DNA of 9,694 bases from JAYZQT01 sp036136335 (GTDB lineage Bacteria > Pseudomonadota > Alphaproteobacteria > MPNO01 > UBA830), in NCBI GenBank assembly GCA_036136335.1, contig JAYZQT010000064.1:1-9694 (forward strand), read 5' to 3'. Positions 1 to 6,680 of the stretch are shown here, piece by piece. How positions within the stretch are numbered: position 1 is the first letter of the stretch; each line of letters starts with the position of its first letter. The position numbers were made by a program, and so were the translations under genes. The notes under the pieces are model-generated. The model had not been told where the DNA came from, did not search any database, and was given only the letters and a program-made list of their open reading frames with translations.

Positions 1-106
1 TCCCTGACGCTTTGATTTCTAGTATGACCTCGCCAGGTCCTGGAGAAGGGTCGGGGAAATCCATTAGTTCCAGTTTGCGGTTACCATGGAATACTACGGC
101 TTTCAT
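1..106 (-). CDS. Zinc-type alcohol dehydrogenase (MDR family), N-terminal part, cut by window edge
   Basis: The minus strand, read from the ATG at 106-104, opens with MKAVVFHGNRKLEL, then a DFPDPSPGPGEV segment and LEIKASG. This is the usual start of medium-chain (GroES-like) zinc-dependent alcohol or threonine dehydrogenases, where the P-x-P-G-P-G-E-V turn precedes the first catalytic zinc ligand. Only 35 codons lie in the window, so the zinc ligands and the Rossmann domain are not visible and the substrate cannot be given. A G-rich stretch (GGGGGAT) about 7 bases upstream of the ATG is a plausible ribosome binding site and supports this start. The family usually oxidises an alcohol to an aldehyde or ketone with NAD(P) in the cytoplasm. 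It is in the same orientation as the HAD gene, but about 500 bases separate them. Confidence 0.8.
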   Translation of the reverse strand, partial: MKAVVFHGNRKLELMDFPDPSPGPGEVILEIKASG

Positions 107-347
107 TGCTTTATCCCCCAAAACTGGATTTTGTTATATTACAAGGTTACAGGCTAAGCTTCCTGATTGGCACGACCACGTCTCAGCCTTCACTTCTGAG
201 TATAAAAAGATCAATATTTTGGCGCCCAAAACCGCTAGGCCAACGCTTACGAGGAACCATCGCATTCCTCATTCAACATCAACCATTCTATCTGTGCAAC
301 CGGTCCATGTACCGGCGACGCCGGTAGGTTAATAACCAGAGTTCTCC
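107..347. other. Intergenic stretch with no recognisable gene
   Basis: This 241-base stretch lies upstream of the alcohol dehydrogenase start. Open frames on the plus strand here have no recognisable family pattern, and the longest of them starts antisense to the dehydrogenase. It should contain the dehydrogenase promoter on the minus strand, but I cannot point to convincing -35/-10 boxes. Confidence 0.5.
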
Positions 348-533
348 TCACCCCAAGGCATCTTCGTTTTGCAGAGGATTGATCCATCCAACTTGGCATT
401 CCACACCCTTTGCCCCAACAGGTTGTTCTCGGGTGACCAAATAGCGCAACTGATTACGAACCGAGGCATCGGTAGTGAACGAGCGCAGCCCTACACGGGC
501 ATTGAAGTGTGAACTTGCTAAGGCTGCCTTCAT
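348..533 (-). CDS. Short doubtful frame, possible ferritin-like (Mn-catalase type) remnant
   Basis: This 61-codon minus-strand frame starts at an ATG with no good ribosome binding site. The same frame stays open for about a dozen codons upstream of that ATG, as would be expected for a fragment of a longer gene. The middle contains VGLRSFTTDASVRNQL followed by RYLVTRE. The pattern of two helices with TTD, VR, LRYLVTRE faintly recalls the C-terminal half of the ferritin-like fold in manganese catalases, but the His that normally follows the RE is absent and the tail is unrelated. The resemblance is from memory and weak. It could equally be a chance frame in a decayed stretch. It is in the same orientation as the HAD gene, which ends 73 bases upstream of it. 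Confidence 0.2.
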   Translation of the reverse strand: MKAALASSHFNARVGLRSFTTDASVRNQLRYLVTREQPVGAKGVECQVGWINPLQNEDALG

Positions 534-606
534 CTCAACTCTAGACTGATTTGAAGGAGCCGTTTGTACAGGGTTATGGGATTAAGCGTCGTTGGTGCTT
601 CGTTCT

Positions 607-1236
607 CTAGAGCAGTGCCAACTCTACAAGATCCGATCGCAGTTTAGCGGGGGAAACGAACTGGAGTGCAGGGAGACCTAACGCCATCGCTCCCTCTACA
701 TTCTCGAGAACATCGTCAATATAAAGTGTACTTTCGGGAGTTAGAAAACAGGTTTTCAAAAGGTGTGTATAGATTTCCGCGTCCGGCTTTGCGATACCGA
801 CGGCACCGGACACCACAACTGCTTCGAACCATTCAAGAAAATCTAGGTGTTTCTCCAACACTGGTAACTTCTCACCAGGCAGGTTGGTCAGTCCGTAAAG
901 CGGCACGCCATGTTGACGGAGTTCTGTAAGCACGGATATCGAATCGTCTATCGGGCCTGCCAGAATTTCAGGCCAGCGTTTGTCATAAGCCTCGATTAGG
1001 GGCGCTTGGTCAGGAAAACGCAGGACGAGTTGGGCGACGGCTTCGGCAACCGGCAGACCCATGTCTTGCTGTCTGATCCATTCCTCCGTGCATACGTTTG
1101 TCAGAAAGTTTTCCATCGCCATATCGTCACCGTTAAACAGTTTTCGATATAAGTTACGGGGGTTCCAATCCATCAGTACGCCACCGAAATCAAAAACAAT
1201 TGCGGATATCCCCGTTGAGGCGTTGTATTGGTGCAT
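607..1236 (-). CDS. HAD-superfamily hydrolase, subfamily IA (YihX / haloacid dehalogenase-like)
   Basis: This is a 209-residue cytosolic HAD hydrolase of normal length for subfamily IA. Motif I is VFDFGGVL with the nucleophile Asp16; the usual second Asp is Gly18, a DxG pattern typical of YihX-like sugar phosphatases and of haloacid dehalogenase and epoxide-hydrolase N-domain relatives. Motif II is GLTN (Thr117, Asn118), motif III is Lys150 in AKPD, and motif IV is the Asp174-Asp175 pair in YIDD. The helical cap lies between residues 20 and 100. All catalytic residues are present, so the gene appears intact. With the DxG variant a small phosphorylated metabolite or a halo-acid is the likely substrate, but this cannot be decided from sequence. 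The ATG at 1236-1234 is preceded by AAGGG at a short spacing. It is divergent from the NHLP-domain gene, so the two may share regulation. Confidence 0.85.
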   Translation of the reverse strand: MHQYNASTGISAIVFDFGGVLMDWNPRNLYRKLFNGDDMAMENFLTNVCTEEWIRQQDMGLPVAEAVAQLVLRFPDQAPLIEAYDKRWPEILAGPIDDSISVLTELRQHGVPLYGLTNLPGEKLPVLEKHLDFLEWFEAVVVSGAVGIAKPDAEIYTHLLKTCFLTPESTLYIDDVLENVEGAMALGLPALQFVSPAKLRSDLVELALL

Positions 1237-1329
1237 TTGGCCCTTGTAATAGTTCTCAAACTAATTCAGGGTTTTATTATGTCATAAAAAATCATACCGG
1301 TATCAATTTTAATTACCAAGGGGGCACAC
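1237..1329. promoter_or_regulatory. Divergent spacer with perfect palindrome ATACCGGTAT, candidate operator
   Basis: This 93-base AT-rich spacer must hold the promoters of both the HAD gene (leftward) and the NHLP gene (rightward). At 1294-1303 it contains the perfect 10-base palindrome ATACCGGTAT. With flanks the site reads TCATACCGGTATCA, symmetric at 12 of 14 positions. CG-centred palindromes of this length are typical of LacI-family operators (established for the family); assigning one here is inference. No convincing -35/-10 pair could be fixed. Confidence 0.35.
1318..1324 (+). promoter_or_regulatory. Ribosome binding site selecting the GTG start of the NHLP gene
   Basis: AAGGGGG is followed by five bases and then GTG at 1330. 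The later in-frame ATG at 1354 has only a G-rich stretch about 16 bases upstream, too far for efficient initiation. The GTG is therefore preferred. Confidence 0.6.
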
Positions 1330-1872
1330 GTGGGGAGTGGTCGGAACGATACTATGGGACTGATTATCGCTCGAGCTTGGTCGGACTCAGCATTTAAGGA
1401 TGAGCTTTTAGCAAATCCGGAGACGGTGTTCGCAAAACTTGATTGGAAATTGCCCACGGGAAAATCGGTGACTGTAGTTGAGAACACATCGACGCTTACT
1501 CACATCGTTCTCACGGCTCCGCGTTATACAGAAACCAAATCTGTGTACTCTGACATCAAGGATTTTGGCGAATCATACAAAGATCCGCGCTTGTTTCCTC
1601 TGAATTGGGGTAGCCACGACCCAGTTTTTACTGCTCGATTCAAGGCCGATCCGAAAATGGCGCTTCGTTACCTGGGGGTTGATGTGCCGGATAAAATGAC
1701 GATTAAAGTTGTGGAAAATTCGACGAGTAAAATACACCTCGTACTGCCGCCATGCCCCAAGAAATCCGAACTTTCTAAAGACGTTATAAATTTGTTGGCA
1801 GAAGGACAAATTCCAGCTGCGTTGCGTTACGCTAATATTTTCGGACCGGCGAGTTTTCAGCAATATTTTTGA
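1330..1872 (+). CDS. Tandem NHLP (nitrile-hydratase-like leader peptide) domain protein
   Basis: The 180-residue product holds two copies of the domain found in nitrile hydratase alpha subunits and in NHLP-type RiPP precursor leaders. Copy 1 (about residues 9-64) reads ARAWSDSAFKDELLANP, then a Leu-Pro turn, then VTVVENT and THIVL. Copy 2 (about 92-143) has DPVFTARFKADPKMALRYLG, then VDVPDKM, IKVVENS and IHLVLPP. In both, a helix ending in a DP/NP turn is followed by a V-V-E-N strand and an H-x-V-L strand. Copy 1 keeps the ARAW(S)D start; copy 2 has lost it. The last 37 residues contain one cysteine (Cys142) and no double-Gly cleavage site followed by a Cys/Ser/Thr-rich core, so it does not look like a classical precursor peptide. 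There is no signal peptide. The nitrile hydratase metal motif (CxxCSC) is absent, so it is not a hydratase subunit. It lies 96 bases upstream of the alpha/beta hydrolase on the same strand, perhaps in one transcript. Its function is unknown; a carrier, partner or adaptor role is conjecture. Confidence 0.7.
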   Translation: MGSGRNDTMGLIIARAWSDSAFKDELLANPETVFAKLDWKLPTGKSVTVVENTSTLTHIVLTAPRYTETKSVYSDIKDFGESYKDPRLFPLNWGSHDPVFTARFKADPKMALRYLGVDVPDKMTIKVVENSTSKIHLVLPPCPKKSELSKDVINLLAEGQIPAALRYANIFGPASFQQYF

Positions 1873-1968
1873 ATCAACAGATTTAGCAATGGCCATTTAA
1901 TCACTGCAAAAAAAGTGACTTGGCAATCTGCGTTTTGGAAAAAAGAATAACAGGCTGGGGTGGAAAAA

Positions 1969-2709
1969 ATGGAAACTATTGTTTACGGCAACGTTCAAGG
2001 GGCGGCGTTACTTGCTGATATTGCTGCACCGGACAAGCACGATGCATTGCCGGTCATCATCTCCGTACACGGCGGCAGGTGGTATTATGGAACCCGAAGG
2101 GACACGGGGTCGATTGATGTCGATCAGTGGGCTGGACTCGGTTTTTTTGCTATGAGCATCGATTACCGGTTGGTGACTTGTACCCCCGCGCCGGCGCCTT
2201 ACCAGGACATGTTGTGTGCCGTCCGCTGGATCCATGCCAACGCAAAGGAATACAACCTTGATCGGGATCACATTTTCATACTTGGCATGTCGTGTGGCGG
2301 GCATATGGCGTCATTGTTGGCTACGCTGGGGGAGGGTAATTTCGCCAAAACGGGTGGCTGGGATGAGTATCCTTCGACAATCCGGGCTGCCATCTGCGCG
2401 TCAGGTGCCTACGACCTTGTGAAATTGGACTGGGGCGCCGGATGGGCGCCTCCAGGGGAACCATTCCCTGATGCGCGCGAATATGCTTCGCCAATTCGTC
2501 ACGTGGCGCCCGATAACGTTCCGCAATTGATTTTTCATTCGGACGACGATCCCTCCATTCCCATTGAACAGGTTTTAAGAATGGTAGCGGAATTAGAAGA
2601 AGCGGGTGCGCCACACAAGTTCCTTCATTACAAGGACCGGGGACACATGTTTATAACTGAGGACCTGATAAAGGAATCATTGAAATTTATTGCTGAATGG
2701 TCCGACTAA
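1969..2709 (+). CDS. Alpha/beta hydrolase, esterase/lipase (BD-FAE / hormone-sensitive-lipase-like)
   Basis: This is a 246-residue alpha/beta hydrolase without a signal peptide, presumably cytosolic. The oxyanion motif HGGRW lies at about residues 35-39. The nucleophile elbow GMSCGGH places the serine at about 108. The acid is the last Asp of SDDDPSIP (about 194), and the catalytic His is in DRGHMF (about 226). The order and spacing match the COG0657 / BD-FAE group, which includes esterases and kynurenine-formamidase-like enzymes, so it should cleave an ester or amide. A cysteine replaces the common Ala in GxSxGG. Two starts are possible: GTG at 1960 and ATG at 1969. The ATG is preferred because GGGGTGG ends five bases before it. 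The gene ends 11 bases before the convergent end of phnE1, leaving little room for terminators. No specific substrate can be assigned. Confidence 0.85.
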   Translation: METIVYGNVQGAALLADIAAPDKHDALPVIISVHGGRWYYGTRRDTGSIDVDQWAGLGFFAMSIDYRLVTCTPAPAPYQDMLCAVRWIHANAKEYNLDRDHIFILGMSCGGHMASLLATLGEGNFAKTGGWDEYPSTIRAAICASGAYDLVKLDWGAGWAPPGEPFPDAREYASPIRHVAPDNVPQLIFHSDDDPSIPIEQVLRMVAELEEAGAPHKFLHYKDRGHMFITEDLIKESLKFIAEWSD

Positions 2710-2720
2710 CGCTGGCGATC

Positions 2721-3572
2721 CTACTTGGTCGAACCAATAAAGTGCTCGCGTATTTTCTTTGAAATGAAATCGATGGTGTAGACCGTGACTAGGATTAAAA
2801 TTATGATCACGCAGGCTTGATCCCAGACATGGGTACGTATTCTGTCGGCAAGAAGAAGTCCAATTCCGCCAGCGCCAACGATACCGAGAATAGTTGCCGA
2901 CCGGACATTCGATTCGAACATGTAAAGGGCGAACGATAGCATAACCGGAAGCACTTGCGGAATGACTCCAAACCGCACGACCTTTACTTGATTTGCCCCG
3001 GCAGACTTAACCCCTTCCATTTGTTTTCGATCAACATTTTCGATCGCCTCGGAGAACAACTTTGAAAGCGTTCCCGTATCCGCGATCGAGATAGCCATGA
3101 TCCCGGCGAGGGGTCCGAGGCCAATGGCGCGGACAAAGATCAAGGCCCAGATCATCACATCGACACCCCTGAGCACGTCGAAAAAGCGACGGATGCCAAA
3201 ATGAAAAAACCAAAACGGAACGATGTTTTTCGCGGCAAGAAAACTAAGAGGAAAAGCAATAATGCTACCAATCAAGGTTCCCAGGAAAGCCATTCCCAGG
3301 GTTTCGAGAATACCCCAAAAGAACAGGTCAAAATTACCCCCGGTGCTGGGCGGAAACATCAGGCGCGTAATCAGACCGAGTTCATGGGCACCATCCCATA
3401 GACGAAATGGCGAGAAATTGAAGCGCACCAAGCAATACATGACTAGCCCGGCGAATGCAGTCCAGCCCATCCAAGACAATAACCGTTCCTTCAGGGGGCG
3501 GGAAAACGCGAAGGGGGCATTTCGCTGGGCTTTAACAATATCAGCGTCTGTGATGGTGGCGATGCGAAGCAT
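2721..3572 (-). CDS. phnE: Phosphonate-type ABC transporter permease (PhnE family), second permease
   Basis: This is a 283-residue inner-membrane permease. Hydrophobic segments lie at about residues 33-50, 85-113, 137-163, 203-240 and 253-271. The cytoplasmic EAA loop that docks on the ATPase is present: EGVKSAGANQ followed by KVVRFGVIPQVLP. The glycine-rich GIVGAGGIGLLLADRI segment near residue 230 is the standard C-terminal signature of PhnE. The start codon lies two bases after the stop of the other permease gene, with AAGGAG inside that gene's end as a ribosome binding site, so the two are translationally coupled. It is the last gene of the minus-strand operon and converges on the alpha/beta hydrolase gene. 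It is clearly diverged from its partner, so the pore is probably a heterodimer. Phosphonate specificity is a family label and is not proven here. Confidence 0.9.
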   Translation of the reverse strand: MLRIATITDADIVKAQRNAPFAFSRPLKERLLSWMGWTAFAGLVMYCLVRFNFSPFRLWDGAHELGLITRLMFPPSTGGNFDLFFWGILETLGMAFLGTLIGSIIAFPLSFLAAKNIVPFWFFHFGIRRFFDVLRGVDVMIWALIFVRAIGLGPLAGIMAISIADTGTLSKLFSEAIENVDRKQMEGVKSAGANQVKVVRFGVIPQVLPVMLSFALYMFESNVRSATILGIVGAGGIGLLLADRIRTHVWDQACVIIILILVTVYTIDFISKKIREHFIGSTK

Positions 3573-3574
3573 TT

Positions 3575-4465
3575 TTAGAGAAACTCCTTACCGATCATAC
3601 GATGGCGAACTTGTTCGCAACTCAAGTCAACGCAAATTACCGTGGCGACGATAATTAACAGTATCGCACCCACATCGTCGTAATAAGAGAGCCGGATGTT
3701 GGTGTAGAGTTCATAGCCGATACCACCGGCGCCAACAAAACCCAACACGGCGGCTGTTCTCACATTGATTTCAAAACGCCAGAGCGTATAAGATACAAAA
3801 GCGGGAAGAACTTGGGGAACAACCGCATAACGAATTATTTTGACCCAATTTCCACCGGCGGCACGAACGCCCTCAAGTGGGTTGGGGTCAATGTTTTCAT
3901 TGACCTCCGCGAAAAGTTTTCCGGAAGCTCCCATTGTATGAATGGCGAGTGCCAGGATACCCGCTAGCGGCCCGAGCCCCCAAGCGAAAACAAACACTAG
4001 TGCGTAGACCAAATCTGGCACGGAACGCGATATTTCGAGAAATCGCCGGGTAAGAAAATAGATCCAGTAGGTGTTATTAAGGTTGCTTGATGCTGGAAAG
4101 CTGAAAAGGAAGGCAAAAATAGTTCCCATCAGTGTTGCGAAGAAGGCCATTAGTAGTGTTTCAACAAGGAGTTCCAGCCAATTTCCGAGATTCCAATACC
4201 AGTCTGAGACCTCGGCCCCTAATGTCTCCCAGTGTAATACCGGGAACAAATTCACGATATATTCTGACATTCTTGGAAAGCCCTCAATTACGGTAATGAT
4301 GTTGAACTCTCCAACTATGACTGCTGCGGTTAGGCACGCAAAAAACACACCAAAAAAAATTAACGTGTGGAGACGCTTCTGGCGGAGCATCTCAACGCGC
4401 CTTATTTCGAATGCGGCAATAGGATCAGAAGAACCCGTAGGCACAATTTCATCAGACATAGGCAT
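3575..4465 (-). CDS. phnE: Phosphonate-type ABC transporter permease (PhnE family), first permease
   Basis: This is a 296-residue permease, partner of the downstream phnE. A hydrophilic N-terminus of about 30 residues is followed by membrane segments at about 34-52, 95-123, 150-176, 212-228, 236-252 and 266-282. The EAA loop is LEGVRAAGGNWVKIIRY leading into AVVPQVLP. The FVGAGGIGYELY motif near residue 243 is typical of PhnE. Two start codons compete (ATG at 4465 and at 4459, encoding M-P-M), and neither has a clear ribosome binding site. Translation may therefore be weak, in keeping with the terminator-like hairpin upstream. It follows phnD by about 90 bases and overlaps in regulation with the next permease, two bases away. 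Tandem PhnE permeases are common in phosphonate- and phosphite-type importers. Confidence 0.9.
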   Translation of the reverse strand: MPMSDEIVPTGSSDPIAAFEIRRVEMLRQKRLHTLIFFGVFFACLTAAVIVGEFNIITVIEGFPRMSEYIVNLFPVLHWETLGAEVSDWYWNLGNWLELLVETLLMAFFATLMGTIFAFLFSFPASSNLNNTYWIYFLTRRFLEISRSVPDLVYALVFVFAWGLGPLAGILALAIHTMGASGKLFAEVNENIDPNPLEGVRAAGGNWVKIIRYAVVPQVLPAFVSYTLWRFEINVRTAAVLGFVGAGGIGYELYTNIRLSYYDDVGAILLIIVATVICVDLSCEQVRHRMIGKEFL

Positions 4466-4510
4466 CTATTAGTGAGCATATTCCAAAACATGAAAAGAAA
4501 TAAAAGAAGA

Positions 4511-4535
4511 CGCGGGCAGTGAAAATCTGCCCGCG
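4511..4535 (-). terminator. Hairpin with U-rich tail between phnD and the permeases
   Basis: CGCGGGCAG (4511-4519) and CTGCCCGCG (4527-4535) form a perfect 9-base stem with a 7-base loop. In the minus-strand transcript the stem is followed by TCTTCTTTTATTTC. This fits an intrinsic terminator or a partial one, placed just after phnD. In ABC importers such a site usually leaves the binding protein in excess over the permeases and also protects the 3' end of its mRNA. Confidence 0.7.
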
Positions 4536-4554
4536 CCCTCAGGTAACGGCAGGA

Positions 4555-5493
4555 TTAATTACCCTTTTTCTTTTTGCGGGCAGCACGAAGAAATTTTCGG
4601 GCCTCCACTTGCGTCGCGTAATCCTTGTGGGTGACCGGAACGTAACCTCTCACATCACCCTGAGCGGCGGCACGTAGCACAGCTTTGTTTTCAGTTGCCA
4701 TGTCAAAATACATCTGTGCTATGTCCTTCTTCATCTGTTCCGGAAGCTCTTTACGGACAGCAAGAAGAGGGTTCCTGATCGGATCAGACTTGTCGATGAC
4801 GCGCACTTGGTTGCGCTTCAATAAGCCCTTATCCATCATCATCCTGAGGTTGCCGAAGCTGTCATTTTCCGCGGTCCACGTGTAGACGGCGTCATAGGTG
4901 CCTTTTAACAAGGCCAGGACGCTCTGTTCGTGCCCACCTGAAAACGAGGTCTTGCCAAAAAATTTGTCCGGATCAATGCCTGCATTCACCAGGGTAACCA
5001 TGGGCACGATATAGCCCGATGTGGAGTTCGGGTCGGCAAACGCGATCGACTTTCCTTTCAAGTCCTGCAGGCTCTTGTATGAACTATCAGCACGCACGGT
5101 CAGGATTGAAAAATAGCCAGTCGTGCCGTCCAGTCCTTGGGTGGTTACAATTGGCTCGATGCAGCCCTTGCAGTCCAACCACGCCGATGCATACCCAGCG
5201 CCCCCGATACGGGCCATTTGCAAATGTCCCCCGATAAGCGCCTGACCAACACCGGCATAGTCAGAAGCCTGGAAGAGCTTTATTTTGACGCCTAGTTTTT
5301 TTTCAGCGTAGTCAATGTAAATTTTGTAGCGATCGACAGTCGTCACCTGATTTTCCAGGGTGAGAACCCCGAAATTGATCGTCGGGTATTTATCTTGCCA
5401 ACCGGCGACGGTTGGTGTTGGCGTTGTTGCTAACAGCACAACTGCAGCCGTAGTCACTGCTAATGCTGTTTTTATGGTGTGTTTAAGTCTCAT
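4555..5493 (-). CDS. phnD: Phosphonate-type periplasmic substrate-binding protein (PhnD family)
   Basis: This 312-residue exported binding protein captures the substrate in the periplasm and hands it to the PhnE pair. A signal peptide covers about residues 1-30 (basic start, hydrophobic Ala/Val/Leu core, cleavage likely after TVA). The mature part is a type II periplasmic fold: FGVLTLENQ strand, DYAGVGQAL, FADPNSTSGYIVP (about 152-164) and SGGHEQSV (about 185-192). The STSG turn is the segment that in PhnD and PtxB relatives holds the phosphonate or phosphite oxygens, and the following His also matches. These features favour an oxyanion-type ligand. The C-terminus ends in an unusual lysine-rich tail (RAARKKKKGN). 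AAAGGGAG about 9 bases before the ATG is a good ribosome binding site. The gene lies 84 bases after phnC and is followed by a hairpin at 4511-4535. Confidence 0.9.
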   Translation of the reverse strand: MRLKHTIKTALAVTTAAVVLLATTPTPTVAGWQDKYPTINFGVLTLENQVTTVDRYKIYIDYAEKKLGVKIKLFQASDYAGVGQALIGGHLQMARIGGAGYASAWLDCKGCIEPIVTTQGLDGTTGYFSILTVRADSSYKSLQDLKGKSIAFADPNSTSGYIVPMVTLVNAGIDPDKFFGKTSFSGGHEQSVLALLKGTYDAVYTWTAENDSFGNLRMMMDKGLLKRNQVRVIDKSDPIRNPLLAVRKELPEQMKKDIAQMYFDMATENKAVLRAAAQGDVRGYVPVTHKDYATQVEARKFLRAARKKKKGN

Positions 5494-5577
5494 ATCGTAA
5501 TTCTCCCTTTAATTTGTAATATTCCTGTTCTATTGGTCAGTTTATTGTAATTGGCCGCCTCCATCGACAGCAGGTGG

Positions 5578-6387
5578 TCACTCGTTTATAGGGGGTTTGG
5601 TAATGGTTTCTAAATCGGTCGAAGTAACATTGACGTCGATATCTTCGATGTCGCCATCAACGCCATAAATTTCTCGGATTATTTCAGTCGTTAATTCTGC
5701 TGGGGGACCGTCGAAAATCACCCGACCGGTGACCATGCCAATAACCCTGTCGCAATAGGTGCGCGCGGTATCAACGGTATGCAGATTGCAGATCACTGTG
5801 ATGCCGTCCTCGATGTTGATTGTGCGTAGGGCGTTCATCACTAATGCGGCGTTCCGCGGGTCGAGCGATGCAATTGGCTCGTCGGCCAACACAAACCCCG
5901 GTTCCTGGGTTAGGGCACGGGCAATGGCGACGCGCTGCTGTTGACCGCCCGACAAAGTGTCTGAGCGCTGTAGGCCTTGTTCGATCATATCTAGGCGATC
6001 GAGGGCCATGACCGCAAGTGTCCGTTCTGCAGGGCTGAATACCTTGAAAATTGCCGACAATGTGGATCTATAGTTTATGCGGCCGATCAACACATTGGTG
6101 ATAACGTCCAATCGCGGCACTAGGTTGAATTGCTGGAAGATCATGGCGCACTTAGCGCGCCACTCATGCAAGGCACGGCCTCTGAAGGCCGTGATTTCGT
6201 TGCCATTGAAGGTGATGCTTCCGCTAGTCGGATCAATGAGACGATTGATAAGACGTAACAGTGTAGATTTCCCCGCGCCGGAACGTCCGATAATGCCAAC
6301 CATCTGGCCATCAGGAATTTCCAGGTTTACGTTATTAACAGCAATAAGATCGTCGAATTGCTTGGAAACTGCTGTAAGGCGAAGCAT
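5578..6387 (-). CDS. phnC: Phosphonate-type ABC transporter ATP-binding protein (PhnC family)
   Basis: This 269-residue ATPase drives the importer from the cytoplasmic side. All motifs are intact: Walker A GRSGAGKST (34-42), Q-loop FQQFNLV (84-90), the signature LSGGQQQRVAIARAL (145-159), Walker B FVLADE (165-170), D-loop SLD and the switch His203. The order QFNLVPRLDVITNVLIG is characteristic of PhnC rather than of general amino-acid ATPases. The C-terminus carries an acidic extension of about 25 residues (DGDIEDIDVN onward) beyond the usual end near IYG; its role is unknown. It is the first gene of the minus-strand importer operon. Its start is about 45 bases from direct repeat copy 1, so the repeat now sits where the operon promoter should be. 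Confidence 0.92.
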   Translation of the reverse strand: MLRLTAVSKQFDDLIAVNNVNLEIPDGQMVGIIGRSGAGKSTLLRLINRLIDPTSGSITFNGNEITAFRGRALHEWRAKCAMIFQQFNLVPRLDVITNVLIGRINYRSTLSAIFKVFSPAERTLAVMALDRLDMIEQGLQRSDTLSGGQQQRVAIARALTQEPGFVLADEPIASLDPRNAALVMNALRTINIEDGITVICNLHTVDTARTYCDRVIGMVTGRVIFDGPPAELTTEIIREIYGVDGDIEDIDVNVTSTDLETITKPPINE

Positions 6388-6432
6388 AATTCACTTGTTC
6401 AGTTTTGCCCGTTGCTTGGACTTAAAAACTAA

Positions 6433-6614
6433 CATCCTCATCTTGTCATTATTTCCCTGTTTCTTGCGCATTAAGAGATAGGGCACTGTCAACTTTATCT
6501 TCCGTTCTTCGCTTATTCTTCCCTCTCAGACCTATAGCCTAGCACAGTTTCTTTGTCAGCCTTCTCGTCCAATTTATCGAGAGCTGCATTCACCGTCATG
6601 ACACTGCCTGTTTG
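6433..6614. repeat. Direct repeat copy 1 (about 182 bases), pair with 9260-9440
   Basis: This segment aligns over its full length with 9260-9440, same orientation, roughly 90 percent identical by eye with one small indel. Shared landmarks are TTAAGAGAT, ACTGTCAACTTT, CAGACCTA, AGCCTAGCACAGTT and the AGCCTTCTCGTCC block. On the minus strand it reads as the last 28 or so codons of a corrinoid protein, a spacer of about 60 bases, and an ATG that hits a stop after three codons. It lies immediately upstream of phnC. The two copies bracket the Rieske/reductase module. Confidence 0.85.
6513..6598 (-). pseudogene. C-terminal tail of a corrinoid methyltransferase protein, duplicated fragment
   Basis: On the minus strand, from the ATG at 6599-6597, the frame reads MTVNAALDKLDEKADKETV then LGYRSEREE and a TAA at 6515-6513. 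The same tail, with few changes and the same stop position, is found in copy 2 (9339-9431). It is the C-terminal end of the larger corrinoid-protein remnant that lies just upstream on this strand, repeated a second time. Nothing of the cobalamin-binding core is present in this piece, so it cannot be functional on its own. Confidence 0.6.
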
Positions 6615-6680
6615 CGGGCAGGTGCTTTATTAGCCTTCTCGTCCAATTTATCGAGAGCCGCATTAGCCGTCATGACACCG
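6558..6680. repeat. Tandem 49-base repeat, two units (third unit at 9384-9432)
   Basis: The 49-base units are 6558-6606 and 6632-6680, separated by 25 bases, with four mismatches; a third at 9384-9432 differs from the second by one base. Each begins AGCCTTCTCGTCCAATTTAT and ends at GTCATGACAC plus two bases. On the minus strand the unit encodes the VMTANAALDKLDEKA end of a corrinoid protein. The third unit is closer to the second than to the first. Confidence 0.85.

Noticed and set aside
12..332. Plus-strand frame of 106 codons at the left edge
   Set aside because: Its first third is exactly antisense to the alcohol dehydrogenase start, and the rest is low-pattern text with no domain or ribosome binding site.
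1893..1930. TCACT...AGTGA stem after the NHLP gene as a terminator
   Set aside because: Only five base pairs with an A-rich loop and no U-tract after it; read-through to the hydrolase gene is as likely.
6077..6481. Plus-strand frame of 134 codons across phnC
   Set aside because: It is antisense to the Walker A half of phnC, which has all its motifs.
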